Origin: Deltaproteobacteria bacterium
Lineage (GTDB): Bacteria > Desulfobacterota > Binatia > UBA12015
Direction of reading: 5' to 3'
Length of the DNA stretch: 55,777 bases
Assembly (NCBI GenBank): GCA_016874795.1
Contig: VGTG01000015.1
Span: 1 to 55,777 of the forward strand
Shown: positions 45,628 through 54,700 of the stretch, in pieces
Layout of the letters: every line of letters begins with the position of its first letter
Numbering within the stretch: the first letter of the stretch is position 1
Made by a program: the position numbers and the translations under genes
Notes under the pieces: generated by a model
What the model was told of the DNA's origin: nothing
The model's input: only the letters and a program-made list of their open reading frames with translations
The model's database searches: none

Positions 45628-46497
45628 ATGCTCGCGGCGAAGCCGATCCTGCTCGCTGCGCTCGTCGTCGCCGCCGTCGGCTTCGCCGTCCTTCTCGCGA
45701 GCGACTCCCGCCGCTCGCGCTCGAGGAACGAGCCCGGAACGCCGTCCGGCGAGGGGCTCCTCCTCGGATTCGTCACGAACTTCTTCGACACGCTCGGGAT
45801 CGGGTCGTTCGCGCCGACGACCTCGTATCTGAAGCTCCGCGGCGGCGTCGCCGACGAGCGGATCCCGGGAACGCTGAACGTCGGCCACACGCTGCCGTCG
45901 ATCGCGCAGGCGCTGATCTTCATCGTCGTGGTCGAAGTCGAGCCGGTGACGCTCGTCGCGATGATCGCCGCGGCGGTCCTCGGCGCGTGGCTCGGCGCCG
46001 CGACGGTGTCCCGCTGGCCGCGTCGCCGGATCCAGGCGGGAATGGGCTGCGCGCTCGCCGTCGCGGTCGCGGTGATGCTCGCGACGAACCTCGATCTGCT
46101 TCCGCTCGGCGGCGACGGTCTCGGCCTCGGCGGCGGGTGGCTCCTCGTAGCGGTCGCGGCGAACTTCGTGCTCGGTGCCTTGATGACGCTCGGGATCGGG
46201 CTCTACGCGCCGTGCATGATCCTCGTGAGCCTGCTCGGCATGAGCCCGCGCGCGGCGTTCCCGATCATGATGGGCTCGTGCGCGTTCCTGATGCCGGTCG
46301 CGGGCGCGCGGTTCGTCCGCGCCGGTGCGTACGACGTGCGCACGGCGGTCGGACTCGCGCTCGGCGGCATCCCGGGAGTGCTCCTCGCCGGGCTCGTCGT
46401 CGAGTCGCTGCCGCTCGCCGCGGTGCGGTGGCTCGTGGTCGTCGTCGCCGCCTACGCGGCGATCGTGATGCTCCGCTCCGCGCGCGCGGGCGAGTGA
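45628..46497 (+). CDS. Sulfite exporter TauE/SafE family membrane protein
   Basis: A 289-residue protein with about eight membrane helices. The first, LLAALVVAAVGFAVLLA, is followed by GLLLGFVTNFFDTLGIGSFAPTT, the first of two repeated half motifs of TauE/SafE permeases; the second is seen at NFVLGALMTLGIGLYAPCM. The transported anion is unknown. ATG 45628 is used; GTG 45613 is an in-frame alternative. It follows glmS after 66 bases. Confidence 0.87.
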   Translation: MLAAKPILLAALVVAAVGFAVLLASDSRRSRSRNEPGTPSGEGLLLGFVTNFFDTLGIGSFAPTTSYLKLRGGVADERIPGTLNVGHTLPSIAQALIFIVVVEVEPVTLVAMIAAAVLGAWLGAATVSRWPRRRIQAGMGCALAVAVAVMLATNLDLLPLGGDGLGLGGGWLLVAVAANFVLGALMTLGIGLYAPCMILVSLLGMSPRAAFPIMMGSCAFLMPVAGARFVRAGAYDVRTAVGLALGGIPGVLLAGLVVESLPLAAVRWLVVVVAAYAAIVMLRSARAGE

Positions 46498-46513
46498 GCC
46501 CGACGACCCGCGC

Positions 46514-46912
46514 CTACGACGGATACTCGTCGTGACGGGGGAGGGTGTCGGTGATCTCGAACCACTCCGCCCTCGAGCCGACGAAGATGTGACCGTCGGG
46601 ACGCCGACCCGGTTCGTCGTCGAACGTACCGACCGCGACCCACACCGCGTCCGGTACCGCCGCGAAGAAGAACTGCAGGCTCGAGCCGCACTCGCCGCAG
46701 AACGTCCGCGTCACCGGCTCCGACGAGCGGAAGCTCCGCACCTTGTCCTCGCCGCGCGTGAAGCGAAACGCCACGCGCGGCACCTGCCCGTAGGTCGAGA
46801 AGGCGGCGCCGTGCTGCTTCCGGCACATCGAGCAGTGGCAGTGGTGCATCTCCTCGAGCGGCGACGCGATCTCGTACGCGACGCCGCCGCAGAGGCAGCT
46901 CCCGCGGATCAT
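46514..46912 (-). CDS. GFA (glutathione-dependent formaldehyde-activating) family protein
   Basis: A 132-residue zinc protein of the GFA/CENP-V fold: GSCLCGGVAYEI near the start, HCHCSMCRKQHGAAF near residue 24 and TRTFCGECGSSLQFFF near residue 70, giving the normal set of seven cysteines for two zinc sites. Relatives act on glutathione adducts, but many have no known substrate. Its ATG overlaps the stop of the BIG2-type protein gene (ATGA), an unexpected pairing. Confidence 0.9.
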   Translation of the reverse strand: MIRGSCLCGGVAYEIASPLEEMHHCHCSMCRKQHGAAFSTYGQVPRVAFRFTRGEDKVRSFRSSEPVTRTFCGECGSSLQFFFAAVPDAVWVAVGTFDDEPGRRPDGHIFVGSRAEWFEITDTLPRHDEYPS

Positions 46913-49281
46913 GGGAGCGACGGCTGGACCGTCACCGCGCACGTCCCGAAGTGGCCGGATTGGGCCGTTGCGACGATGAACGCCTCGCCCGCCGAGACCA
47001 GCGTCAAGCGACCTGGATTGAAGTCCGCATCGACGTCCGCGATCTCCGGATTCGTCGAGTACCAGTGCGCTTCCTCGGTCACCTCGGTCTCGACGCCGCC
47101 TTCGTGGATCGCGAACGCTCGGAGCTGCTTGCCGTTGCCCGCGGGGAGGCCCTTCGGAACCCGCTCGTCGACCTCGGAAGGCACGACCTTGAGGCCGATG
47201 ACTGCCCCGATCACCGACACCGAAGCGAACCCCGTGAGGCCGTCGCAATCGGCGCGGACCACCGTCGAGCCGCCGTTCTGGTGCCCGGTGACGCCGCCCT
47301 TCTTGGGCAGCTCGTTGTCGACGGAGGCGACGGCCGGATCGTCCGTCGACCACTCGCAATTGTCGCTGATGTTGCGCTGATTGCCGTTCGCAAGCGTGGC
47401 GCGCGCCTTGTAGGCGACGGTCCCGCCGACCTCGACAACGCCGTCGTTCCCCTGCTCGACGACGACGAAGATGGGTTCCGAGCCCGGATCGGGATCGGGG
47501 TCCGGATCGGGATCCGGGTCGGGATCCGGATCGTCGTCGACGACCTGGACGAGGAGATCCGTGTCGGGCGTCGCGATCTTCGTGATCGGCTCGACGGCCC
47601 GGAACGTCGTCGACCCGAGCTTCACCCCGAGCACCTCGCCGCGCTCGAGACGCGTCTCACCTTCGGGTGGAGGCTGGCCGTTTCCGATGCGGGCGATCGT
47701 CGTGTCCTTCACGGACCAGTCGACGACCTCCGCGAGGTTGCTCGTCTCGAGGCCGCTCGAGAGCTTGCCGATCGCGCTCGCGGAGCGGTCGTCCCCGACG
47801 TCGACGCGGAAGGGCTTAGGCGTGATGCGGAGCGAGACCATCGTTCCCGCGACGGTCACGCGCGTGCTCGCCTCGAAGTCGGTCTTCGGCTCGATCGCGG
47901 TGACGGTCGCCGTTCCGTTGACGAGCCCGGTCAGGCGGCCCGACTCGTCGACCTCGACGATGCCCTCGGGCTCGACGGTCCACTCGACGTTGTTCGAGAC
48001 GTTGCTGCGCGTGTCGTCGTCGCGGTGCACGTAGGCGCGGAGAGGAAGCTCCATGTCGAGCCCGAGGACCGCGTTCTCCGGCTCGACGGTCAGGTCGACG
48101 ACGCGCCCGCGAACCACGAGGTTGTCGGTCGCCGTGGAGCGAACGCCGGTCACCGGATCGCGCGCGCGCAGGGTCGTCGTGCCGGGCTCGAGGCCTTCGA
48201 CGAGCCCGATGTCGTCCTCGTCGTTGCCGACGCGCGCCACGTCCGAGTCGCCGACCGACCACACGACCTTCTTGCGGAGATCGCCGGTCTTCTTGCCGCT
48301 CGATAGAACGCCGAGCACCGTCGCGTTGCGCGAATCGCCCGCGTTGACGTTCGGCGGATCGGGCGTGACCTCGAGGCCCTTCAGGGTGCCCGCGACCGTG
48401 ATGCGGAGACCTCGGCCCTTCGTGTCGAGCTCGCGCTCCTCGTGGCGGGCGTGCACCGTGACGACGCCGTCGCGCAGCGCCTTCACGTGGCCGGCTTCGT
48501 CGCCGTCGGCCTCGAGCTCGATGATGCCCGAAGGTGTCGCGGTGAACGTCAAGCCGTCGCGAATCCGCGACGTCTCGCCGTTCACGCCGCCGTGGAAGCC
48601 GAGCACGCGGAGATCGATCTCCATGTTGCGGCCGAGGACCTCGCCCTTCGACTCGAAGCCGATGCGCGTGATCGGCTTCAGCACGAACGTCAACCCGTCG
48701 GTGTTGGAGAGGCCGGTCGCTTGGTGGTGCGCCGTGATCAGCGTCGTGCCGAGAGCGCGCGGGACGACCATCCAGGTCCCGTCGGTGCGACGCTGCAGCC
48801 GGGCGACGTCGCGATTGCTCGACGACCAGACGACCTCGGAGGTGACGTTCTTCTGGTAGCCGCTCTCGTGCACGAGGCGCGCTTCGACGAGAGTCGGCCG
48901 GTCGATCTCGAGCTTCTTCGCGGTCGGCCGCGTGACGAGACGCACGACGGCGCCGGGATCGATGAAGAGCGGCGTGCTCGCGACGCGTCCGGAGATCCGC
49001 GCCTGCACCTCGACGCGGCCGGGCGCTCGCGTGCGGACCTGGGCGATCTGGCCGCGGACGAGCTGGGCGAGGGCGGTGTCGCTGACCGACCAGAGCGCCT
49101 GGTTCGTGACGTTCCGGGTCGTGCCGTCGCTGAGCTGGACGATCGCCTTGAACTGGATCGTCTGGTTCGGGGGGACCGTCTTCCGAGCAGGGCGGACCGA
49201 GACCGAGCGGATAGAGACGGACTCCGCCTGCGGCGGCGTCGCGACCAGGACGGCCACGCCCAAGACGAGCCCCGCGGCCAA
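46909..49281 (-). CDS. Secreted protein with bacterial Ig-like (BIG2) domains
   Basis: A protein of about 790 residues with an N-terminal hydrophobic export segment (GLVLGVAVLVATPPQA). Seven or so Ig-like repeats follow, of the pattern ATL-DGT-RNVT--W-S-D--VA-V---G-V; examples are LSDGTTRNVTNQALWSVSD and LANGNQRNISDNCEWSTDD. A linker of eight Asp-Pro pairs (near residue 590) separates the last domains. A surface or matrix role is likely; no enzymatic domain is seen. The only normal start in frame is TTG 49281, which gives a signal without basic residues; the frame stays open 13 codons upstream to a TAG and includes RRAIRPAR, so initiation may be at an unusual codon. Confidence 0.82.
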   Translation of the reverse strand: MAAGLVLGVAVLVATPPQAESVSIRSVSVRPARKTVPPNQTIQFKAIVQLSDGTTRNVTNQALWSVSDTALAQLVRGQIAQVRTRAPGRVEVQARISGRVASTPLFIDPGAVVRLVTRPTAKKLEIDRPTLVEARLVHESGYQKNVTSEVVWSSSNRDVARLQRRTDGTWMVVPRALGTTLITAHHQATGLSNTDGLTFVLKPITRIGFESKGEVLGRNMEIDLRVLGFHGGVNGETSRIRDGLTFTATPSGIIELEADGDEAGHVKALRDGVVTVHARHEERELDTKGRGLRITVAGTLKGLEVTPDPPNVNAGDSRNATVLGVLSSGKKTGDLRKKVVWSVGDSDVARVGNDEDDIGLVEGLEPGTTTLRARDPVTGVRSTATDNLVVRGRVVDLTVEPENAVLGLDMELPLRAYVHRDDDTRSNVSNNVEWTVEPEGIVEVDESGRLTGLVNGTATVTAIEPKTDFEASTRVTVAGTMVSLRITPKPFRVDVGDDRSASAIGKLSSGLETSNLAEVVDWSVKDTTIARIGNGQPPPEGETRLERGEVLGVKLGSTTFRAVEPITKIATPDTDLLVQVVDDDPDPDPDPDPDPDPDPGSEPIFVVVEQGNDGVVEVGGTVAYKARATLANGNQRNISDNCEWSTDDPAVASVDNELPKKGGVTGHQNGGSTVVRADCDGLTGFASVSVIGAVIGLKVVPSEVDERVPKGLPAGNGKQLRAFAIHEGGVETEVTEEAHWYSTNPEIADVDADFNPGRLTLVSAGEAFIVATAQSGHFGTCAVTVQPSLP
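47486..47533. repeat. Short tandem repeat of 6-bp units encoding Asp-Pro
   Basis: Eight imperfect units of GGATCG/GGGTCC type encode (Asp-Pro)8 on the minus strand, a flexible or extended linker in the BIG2 protein. Such a repeat can change length by slippage in steps that keep the frame. Confidence 0.85.
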
Positions 49282-49519
49282 GAGACCGAGAGCTGCCCGC
49301 GCCGGACGGATGGCCCGCCGCAGCGCCTACCGCGTCCCGTACGTCGTGATCGCTCTCCCCTCGCGCGGAATCGCGCCGGGGGAAATCGAGCAATGCCGAT
49401 GCCACCAGCGCCCCAGGTCGGCTCGGGAACTCGTCGCAGGTACAGTGCAGGGACGCAACGTCCGGCAAGTCCGCAAGCGGACCAGGCGACTGCTTGCGCG
49501 ACCGCCGGCCGAGCAGGGG
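49282..49519. other. Intergenic region upstream of the BIG2 protein gene
   Basis: These 238 bases contain a perfect small inverted repeat, GTCCGC-aa-GCGGAC (49469-49482), which could form a terminator for the CoA-transferase gene. I see no gene and no convincing promoter. Confidence 0.4.
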
Positions 49520-50725
49520 TCAGGGAATGACGCCCGACTCCTTCAGCGAGCCGATCTTCTCCCAGTCGTAGCCGAGCTCGAGGAGGACCTCCTCGGTGTG
49601 CTGACCGAGCTCCGGGGCACTCCGGCCCGGCTCGCCCGGCGTCCCGAGGAAGTCGACCGGCGTCGCGAGCTGCTCGGGGCGCCCGCCCACCGCGTCGAAG
49701 GGAACGACGCCGCCCGAGGCGCGTGCTTGTACGTCGTCGGCGACCTCGTTCGCGTCCTGGACCGGGGCCCACCAGACGTTCTCGCGCGCGAAGATCGCGG
49801 CCCACTCGTCGCGCGAGCGGCGTGCGAGCGCCTCGTCGAGGACGCCCACGAGCCACGGTCCGTTCTCGCGACGCGCAACGATGTTCGCGCTGCGTGGATC
49901 GTCGAGCAAGTCGGGCCGCTCGATCGCACGACAGACGTCGGGCCAGTGGCGATCGGCCTGGAGGCCGATCAGCCAGATCCACTTTCCGCAGCCGCAGCGA
50001 TACGCGTTCGCGATCGGGTTCGGCGCGCCTTCGCGCGTGCCCGGCGGAGCGACGTATCCGAAGCGGAGCTTCGTCGCGACGTCCCAGCCGACGACGTACA
50101 TGCCCGTGCGGAGGAGCGACGTGACGACGTGCTGCCCGCGGCCCGTGCGCCCGCGCGCGACGAGCGCCGCGCAGATTGCCGAGGCCGCGGCGATCGCGGT
50201 CGTGTGATCGCCCATGCCGCCGCGCTGCACCGGCGGGACGCCTCCCTCCGGCGTGATCATCGCCGCGACGCCGGCGCGCGCCCAGAACGCGCCGATGTCA
50301 TACGCGGGCCGATCGCGATCGGGACCCGTCACGCCGTAGCCGGTGACGGAGCCGTAGACGAGTCGCGGGTTCCGCGCCGAGAGCGTCTCCCAGTCGAGGC
50401 CCATCCGCTCGAGCGCACCGGGCCGCAGGTTCGAGACGAAGACGTCTGCGCGATCGATGAGAGCGCGCGCGATCTCGCGCGCCTCCTCGCGCTTCAGGTC
50501 GAGCACGACCGAGCGCTTGCCGCGGTTGTCGAGCTCGAACGGCGGGTTGTAGGGCACGTCGATCCCGACGGCGGAGAGGAAGATCCCGCGCATCGGATCG
50601 CCGCCGTCCGGCGGCTCGAGCTTGACGACGTCCGCGCCCCAGTCCGCGAGGATCCCGCTCGCAGCCGGCCCGGCGACGAAGAAGCCGATCTCGACGACCT
50701 TGATCCCCTCGAGTGGCCCCGCCAT
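49520..50725 (-). CDS. CaiB/BaiF family III CoA-transferase
   Basis: A 401-residue enzyme that moves CoA between organic acids. [22 protein letters not shown] and [15 protein letters not shown] open it. The active-site Asp is in [13 protein letters not shown] near residue 154, and [19 protein letters not shown] with [11 protein letters not shown] follows, all typical of family III. The substrate is unknown. ATG 50725 is preferred over a longer frame; GAGG stands about nine bases upstream. It is divergent from ribBA with 80 bases between. Confidence 0.92.
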   Translation of the reverse strand: MAGPLEGIKVVEIGFFVAGPAASGILADWGADVVKLEPPDGGDPMRGIFLSAVGIDVPYNPPFELDNRGKRSVVLDLKREEAREIARALIDRADVFVSNLRPGALERMGLDWETLSARNPRLVYGSVTGYGVTGPDRDRPAYDIGAFWARAGVAAMITPEGGVPPVQRGGMGDHTTAIAAASAICAALVARGRTGRGQHVVTSLLRTGMYVVGWDVATKLRFGYVAPPGTREGAPNPIANAYRCGCGKWIWLIGLQADRHWPDVCRAIERPDLLDDPRSANIVARRENGPWLVGVLDEALARRSRDEWAAIFARENVWWAPVQDANEVADDVQARASGGVVPFDAVGGRPEQLATPVDFLGTPGEPGRSAPELGQHTEEVLLELGYDWEKIGSLKESGVIP

Positions 50726-50767
50726 GGGCGCGATCCTCGGCGAATCCCTGCGGGAAGGCAACGCTGC

Positions 50768-50797
50768 TTGCGTCGCCGGACGAGCCGGGGCTACGCT
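50768..50797 (+). promoter_or_regulatory. Candidate promoter of ribBA
   Basis: TTGCGT (50768-50773), an 18-base spacer and TACGCT (50792-50797). The ATG at 50806 begins eight bases after the -10 box, and no ribosome site is visible, as at other candidate leaderless genes here. Confidence 0.4.
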
Positions 50798-50805
50798 TTT
50801 CGTCC

Positions 50806-52047
50806 ATGCCAGGGCCGCTCCCCGAGGACGCCGCCGGAGCCGAAGAGCAGGAGGGCTCGGTCGCCACGATCGAGGAGGCGATCGCCGAGTACCGCGCCGG
50901 CCGGATGGTCATCGTCATGGACGACGAGGATCGCGAGAACGAGGGCGATCTCTGCATGGCCGCGGAGAAGGTCTCTCCCGAAGCGATCAACTTCATGGCC
51001 CGGGAAGGCCGCGGGCTGATCTGCCTTCCGGTGACGGGCCAGAAGCTCGCCGAGCTCGGCCTGCCGATGATGGTCGCCGAGAACACGGCCCCGCTCGGTA
51101 CCGCGTTCACGGTCTCGATCGACGCGCGCGCGGGCATCGGCTCGGGCGTCTCGGCGGCGGACCGGGCGCGAACGATCCTGACCGCGATCCGCGACGACGC
51201 GCAGCCGAGCGACATCCGCACGCCCGGCCACATCTTCCCGCTCCGTGCACGCGACGGCGGCGTGCTCGTCCGCACCGGGCAGACCGAGGCATCGGTCGAT
51301 CTCGCGCGGCTCGCGGGGCTCAAGCCGGCCGGCGTGATCTGCGAGATCATGAAGACGGACGGGTCGATGGCGCGCCTCGCCGACCTCAAGAAGTTCGCGG
51401 CGAGGCACGCCCTGAAGCTCGTGACGATCGCGGATCTGATCCAGTACCGCCTCCGGCACGACTCGCTCGTGCACCGCGTCGCCGAAGCGCGCCTCTCGAG
51501 CCGCTACGGCGGCGAATTCCGCGCGTGCGTGTACCGGAACGACATCGACGGCGGCGAGCACCTGGCGCTCGTGAAGGGCGACATCCGCGCCGACGAGCCG
51601 ACGCTCGTGCGCGCGCACGCCGAGTATCTCCCGGGCGACGTCTTCTCGGCTGTCAAGCGAAACACGGGCGAGCTCCTTCACCGCGCGATGCAGAGGATTG
51701 CGAGCGAGGGCAAGGGCGTCGTGCTCTACCTGAAGCGAGAGCCCGGCTCCGAGATGTTCGCGGCGCGCGGCGACGCCTCGACGCGCGACGAGGAGAGCGA
51801 CGAGGCCCGCCCGAGTACGATGTCGTCGGCTCGCTTGAAGGAGTTCCGAGAGTACGGAATCGGTGCGCAGATCCTGCGCGATCTCGGCGTCGGCAAGATC
51901 CGTCTCCTCAGCAACTACCGGCGGCGGCTGGTCAGCCTGCCGGGGTACGGCCTCGAGATCGTCGAGACGGTTCCGCTGAACGTCGCGGCGCCCGAGGAGG
52001 CAAGCGCCGACCGAAGCGAAGCGCCCGCGGCGAAGGCGCGCGGCTGA
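50806..52047 (+). CDS. RibBA-type protein: DHBP synthase fused to degenerate GTP cyclohydrolase II
   Basis: A 413-residue protein. The first 220 residues are an intact 3,4-dihydroxy-2-butanone-4-phosphate synthase ([56 protein letters not shown]) of riboflavin synthesis. The rest has the GTP cyclohydrolase II fold, but the three zinc cysteines are gone: the HSEC region reads HAEYLPGD and the CDCG region reads KRNTGEL. Part of the usual EGRNIGL loop is also replaced. [21 protein letters not shown] is kept. The second domain is therefore probably inactive as a cyclohydrolase, as in known RibBX proteins; a separate RibA would be needed. Confidence 0.9.
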   Translation: MPGPLPEDAAGAEEQEGSVATIEEAIAEYRAGRMVIVMDDEDRENEGDLCMAAEKVSPEAINFMAREGRGLICLPVTGQKLAELGLPMMVAENTAPLGTAFTVSIDARAGIGSGVSAADRARTILTAIRDDAQPSDIRTPGHIFPLRARDGGVLVRTGQTEASVDLARLAGLKPAGVICEIMKTDGSMARLADLKKFAARHALKLVTIADLIQYRLRHDSLVHRVAEARLSSRYGGEFRACVYRNDIDGGEHLALVKGDIRADEPTLVRAHAEYLPGDVFSAVKRNTGELLHRAMQRIASEGKGVVLYLKREPGSEMFAARGDASTRDEESDEARPSTMSSARLKEFREYGIGAQILRDLGVGKIRLLSNYRRRLVSLPGYGLEIVETVPLNVAAPEEASADRSEAPAAKARG

Positions 52048-52052
52048 GAGCT

Positions 52053-52203
52053 TGTGAATCAATCCCCGGACCGAGCCGGAAGGTCGAGGCGCCCCGCCTG
52101 CAAGGCGCGACGACGAGTCATAGCCGTAGGCTCTGCCGAGGAGGAGCAACGCAGCAGGCGGGGATACATCGGCCTTCCGGCGACGGGAGGGGATTGATTC
52201 ACA
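52053..52203. mobile_element. 151-bp inverted-repeat element, family 2 (MITE-like)
   Basis: It is bounded by a perfect 15-base inverted repeat, TGTGAATCAATCCCC (52053-52067) and its complement (52189-52203). Further inside, GCCGGAAGG and CCCCGCCTGC near the left pair with GCAGGCGGGG and CCTTCCGGC near the right, so the whole can fold into one long hairpin. It has no coding capacity and no similarity to the 186-bp family. It starts six bases after the ribBA stop codon. Only one copy lies in this window. Confidence 0.7.
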
Positions 52204-52213
52204 GACTCTGAGC

Positions 52214-52807
52214 TCAGCTCCCGCGCTTCGGGAAGAACTCGAGGCCGATCAGGAAGAAGTTCGTGTTGAGACCCCGGTTCGGCTCCTTCAAGCCGGCGTT
52301 GGAGATGTGCCGGATGTCCCACTGGAACGTGAGCGCGACCGTGTCCGTGATGAACGTGTGCAGCCCGACGCCGACGAACGAAGCGAATTCGAAGGGACCG
52401 CCGAGATCCTGACCCTGGAGCCCCGTGTACATCGCGCCGACGCCGCCGATCCCGTACGGCACGAAGCGCTGTCCTGCGTCGTAGTCGAGCTTGAGGACGA
52501 TCGGGCTGACGCCGACCTCGATCGCGTCCTGTCCGTCGGTCACCGCCGCGATCCAGCCCTCGACGACCCAGCGAAGCTCGATGTCGTGCTCGTGCAGGGG
52601 CTCGTCGATGATCTCGGGAAAAAGCCAGGCGGCGCGGCCATAGAGCGGAACGAGTTGAATGTTGTCGCGCGAAGACGGTCCCCATCCAGCGAGGAAGCCG
52701 ATCTCCTGGACACCGGTCCGGTCTCCGGCATGCGCGGGCACGCCGATGAGGCACAGGGCGAGGGCGAGGCTCGAGATCGAAGCAATGAGACCGGAAAAAC
52801 GCGGCAT
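52214..52807 (-). CDS. PagL-like lipid A 3-O-deacylase / acyloxyacyl hydrolase
   Basis: A 197-residue outer-membrane barrel protein with a signal peptide (LALALCLIGVPAHA). The C-terminal motif RHISNAGLKEPNRGLNT carries the PagL active-site His and Ser (HxSN), and the last residues FFLIGLEFFPKRGS end near an aromatic, as barrel proteins do. PagL removes the 3-linked acyl chain of lipid A, which implies an LPS-bearing outer membrane. ATG 52807 lies only 18 bases from the divergent dsbD ATG. Confidence 0.85.
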   Translation of the reverse strand: MPRFSGLIASISSLALALCLIGVPAHAGDRTGVQEIGFLAGWGPSSRDNIQLVPLYGRAAWLFPEIIDEPLHEHDIELRWVVEGWIAAVTDGQDAIEVGVSPIVLKLDYDAGQRFVPYGIGGVGAMYTGLQGQDLGGPFEFASFVGVGLHTFITDTVALTFQWDIRHISNAGLKEPNRGLNTNFFLIGLEFFPKRGS

Positions 52808-52825
52808 GCTATCCTCGGGGGAAAA

Positions 52826-54700
52826 ATGAGCGCTCCGGACCTACCCCGAGACCTCCCACCCCGCAACCGCCATGGCGCTCGTCGACTCCGCTGCGCGATC
52901 GCCTGCGCGGCCCTGAGCGCCGCGATCGCGCTCTTCGCGAAGGCGGCCCCCGGGGCCGACCCGGTCGTGAAGCTCGGTGGCTCGGTCGAGGACACCCCCG
53001 CGGGCGGGATCGTGGTGCGAGCGATCCTGAAGATCGCCGCCGGCTACCACATCAATGCGCACGAGCCCGACGACCCGTATCTGATCCCGACCGTCCTCAC
53101 GCTCACCGCGGACGGCGCCGATCTGTCGGAGCCGGAGTATCCGCCGCCGGAATCGCAGGAGTTCGGATTCGCGCCCGGGAAGAAGCTTCTCGTCTACGAC
53201 GGTGAGATCGCAATCGTCGCCCGCGCGGACGGGCGCCCTGAGAGCGCAGTGCACGCGAAGGTACGCTACCAGGCCTGCACCGAGGAGAAGTGCCTGCCTC
53301 CGGCGACGGTCGAGGCGTTCCTGACCGGGCCCCGTCCCGCCGAGGCCGCCGTACTCCCGCCGGCCGGCGGCGGCGAGACGTCGTGGCTCAGCCGGTGGCT
53401 CACGGGAGCGAGCCTCCCCGCGGCGATCGGGATGACCCTGCTCCTCGGGCTGACGCTGAACCTCACGCCGTGCGTGTATCCGCTGATCTCGGTCACGATC
53501 GGGTTCTTCGGTCGGCAGACGGACACCCAGGCACGCCGCCCGTGGCCGCTCGCGATCGCGTACGTGATCGGGATCACGCTGAGCTTCGCGATCCTCGGCG
53601 TCACCGCCTCGCTCGCCGGCGGTCTCTTCGGCGCACCGCTGCAGCATCCGGTCGTGCTCGTCCTCATGGCAATTTTGATGCTGACGCTCGCGGCGTCGAG
53701 CTTCGGATCGTTCGAGATCCGCGCTCCTTCGGCGCTGCTCGCGCGCTTCGGCGGCTCCGCCACGGGAGTCGGCGGAGCACTCCTCATGGGGCTCACGATG
53801 GGCGTCGTCGCGGCGCCGTGCATCGGCCCGGTCGTGCTCGGGCTCTTGGTCTACGTCGCCTCGGAGCGCGACGTGTGGAAGGGCCTCGCGCTCTTCCTCG
53901 CGATGGGCTTCGGCATGGGGTTTCCCTACGTCTTCCTCGCGACCGCGGCGGGCTCGCTCGTGCGATTGCCGCGCGCCGGCGAGTGGCTCCGCTGGATGAA
54001 TCGTCTCTTCGGCGTCCTGCTCCTCGGGATGGCGATCTACTTCGTTTCGCCGCTTCTCTCCGAGTCCGTGACCCGCATCCTCGTGCCGCTCTTCATCGGA
54101 GCGGCCGGTCTCTACCTGGGCTTTCTCGAGCCCTCCGGGCAACGTCTCCGTGCCTTCACGTTCGGGCGCCGCGCCGCGGGCGCGTGCGCGATCGCCTTCG
54201 CCGCCTGGATCGGCCTCCTGCCGGCGCAGGCGGGATCCGGGATCCGCTGGGAGCCGCTCTCGGCGAGCTCACTCGACCGCGCGATCGCGGCGCAGCGTCC
54301 GGCGGTCGTCGAGTTCTCGGCCGAGTGGTGTCTCCCCTGCGTCGAGATGGAGCACTCGACGTTCACCGATCCGGGCGTGCTGCAGGAAGCGGAGCGCTTC
54401 TCGATGCTGCAGGCGGACGTCACCGAGTCGAGCCCCGCGAACGACATGCTGCTCGAGCAGTTCGGCGTTCTCGGAGTGCCGACGATCATCTTCTACGACG
54501 AGACGGGCCGTGAGGTGGACCGCGCCGTCGGCTTCGTCTCGGCGATGGATTTCCGTGCGATGCTCGCACGGATCGGCTCGCGCGTTCCGGGCCGCGCTCC
54601 TCGAGACGACGGAGACGGCGGCGAAGACGATCTGCCCGGCGATGGGAGCGGCAGTCCGCAGATGGCTCACCCCGACTCGGGAAACAGGGTCGGAACGTAG
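52826..54700 (+). CDS. dsbD: Thiol:disulfide interchange protein DsbD
   Basis: A 624-residue protein carrying electrons from cytoplasmic thioredoxin to the periplasm. After a signal segment, an alpha domain has the Cys pair in YQACTEEKCLPP. The eight-helix core has NLTPCVYPLIS and VVAAPCIGPVVLG, the two membrane cysteines. A C-terminal thioredoxin domain has AEWCLPCVEME (Cys502/505) and GVPTIIFYD. The length and order are normal. ATG 52826 follows GGGGAAAA. The last 34 bases overlap the end of the convergent GNAT gene. Confidence 0.94.
   Translation: MSAPDLPRDLPPRNRHGARRLRCAIACAALSAAIALFAKAAPGADPVVKLGGSVEDTPAGGIVVRAILKIAAGYHINAHEPDDPYLIPTVLTLTADGADLSEPEYPPPESQEFGFAPGKKLLVYDGEIAIVARADGRPESAVHAKVRYQACTEEKCLPPATVEAFLTGPRPAEAAVLPPAGGGETSWLSRWLTGASLPAAIGMTLLLGLTLNLTPCVYPLISVTIGFFGRQTDTQARRPWPLAIAYVIGITLSFAILGVTASLAGGLFGAPLQHPVVLVLMAILMLTLAASSFGSFEIRAPSALLARFGGSATGVGGALLMGLTMGVVAAPCIGPVVLGLLVYVASERDVWKGLALFLAMGFGMGFPYVFLATAAGSLVRLPRAGEWLRWMNRLFGVLLLGMAIYFVSPLLSESVTRILVPLFIGAAGLYLGFLEPSGQRLRAFTFGRRAAGACAIAFAAWIGLLPAQAGSGIRWEPLSASSLDRAIAAQRPAVVEFSAEWCLPCVEMEHSTFTDPGVLQEAERFSMLQADVTESSPANDMLLEQFGVLGVPTIIFYDETGREVDRAVGFVSAMDFRAMLARIGSRVPGRAPRDDGDGGEDDLPGDGSGSPQMAHPDSGNRVGT

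Noticed and set aside
47486-47533. CRISPR-like or mobile repeat
   Set aside because: The 6-bp units are in frame and encode an Asp-Pro linker; there are no spacers.
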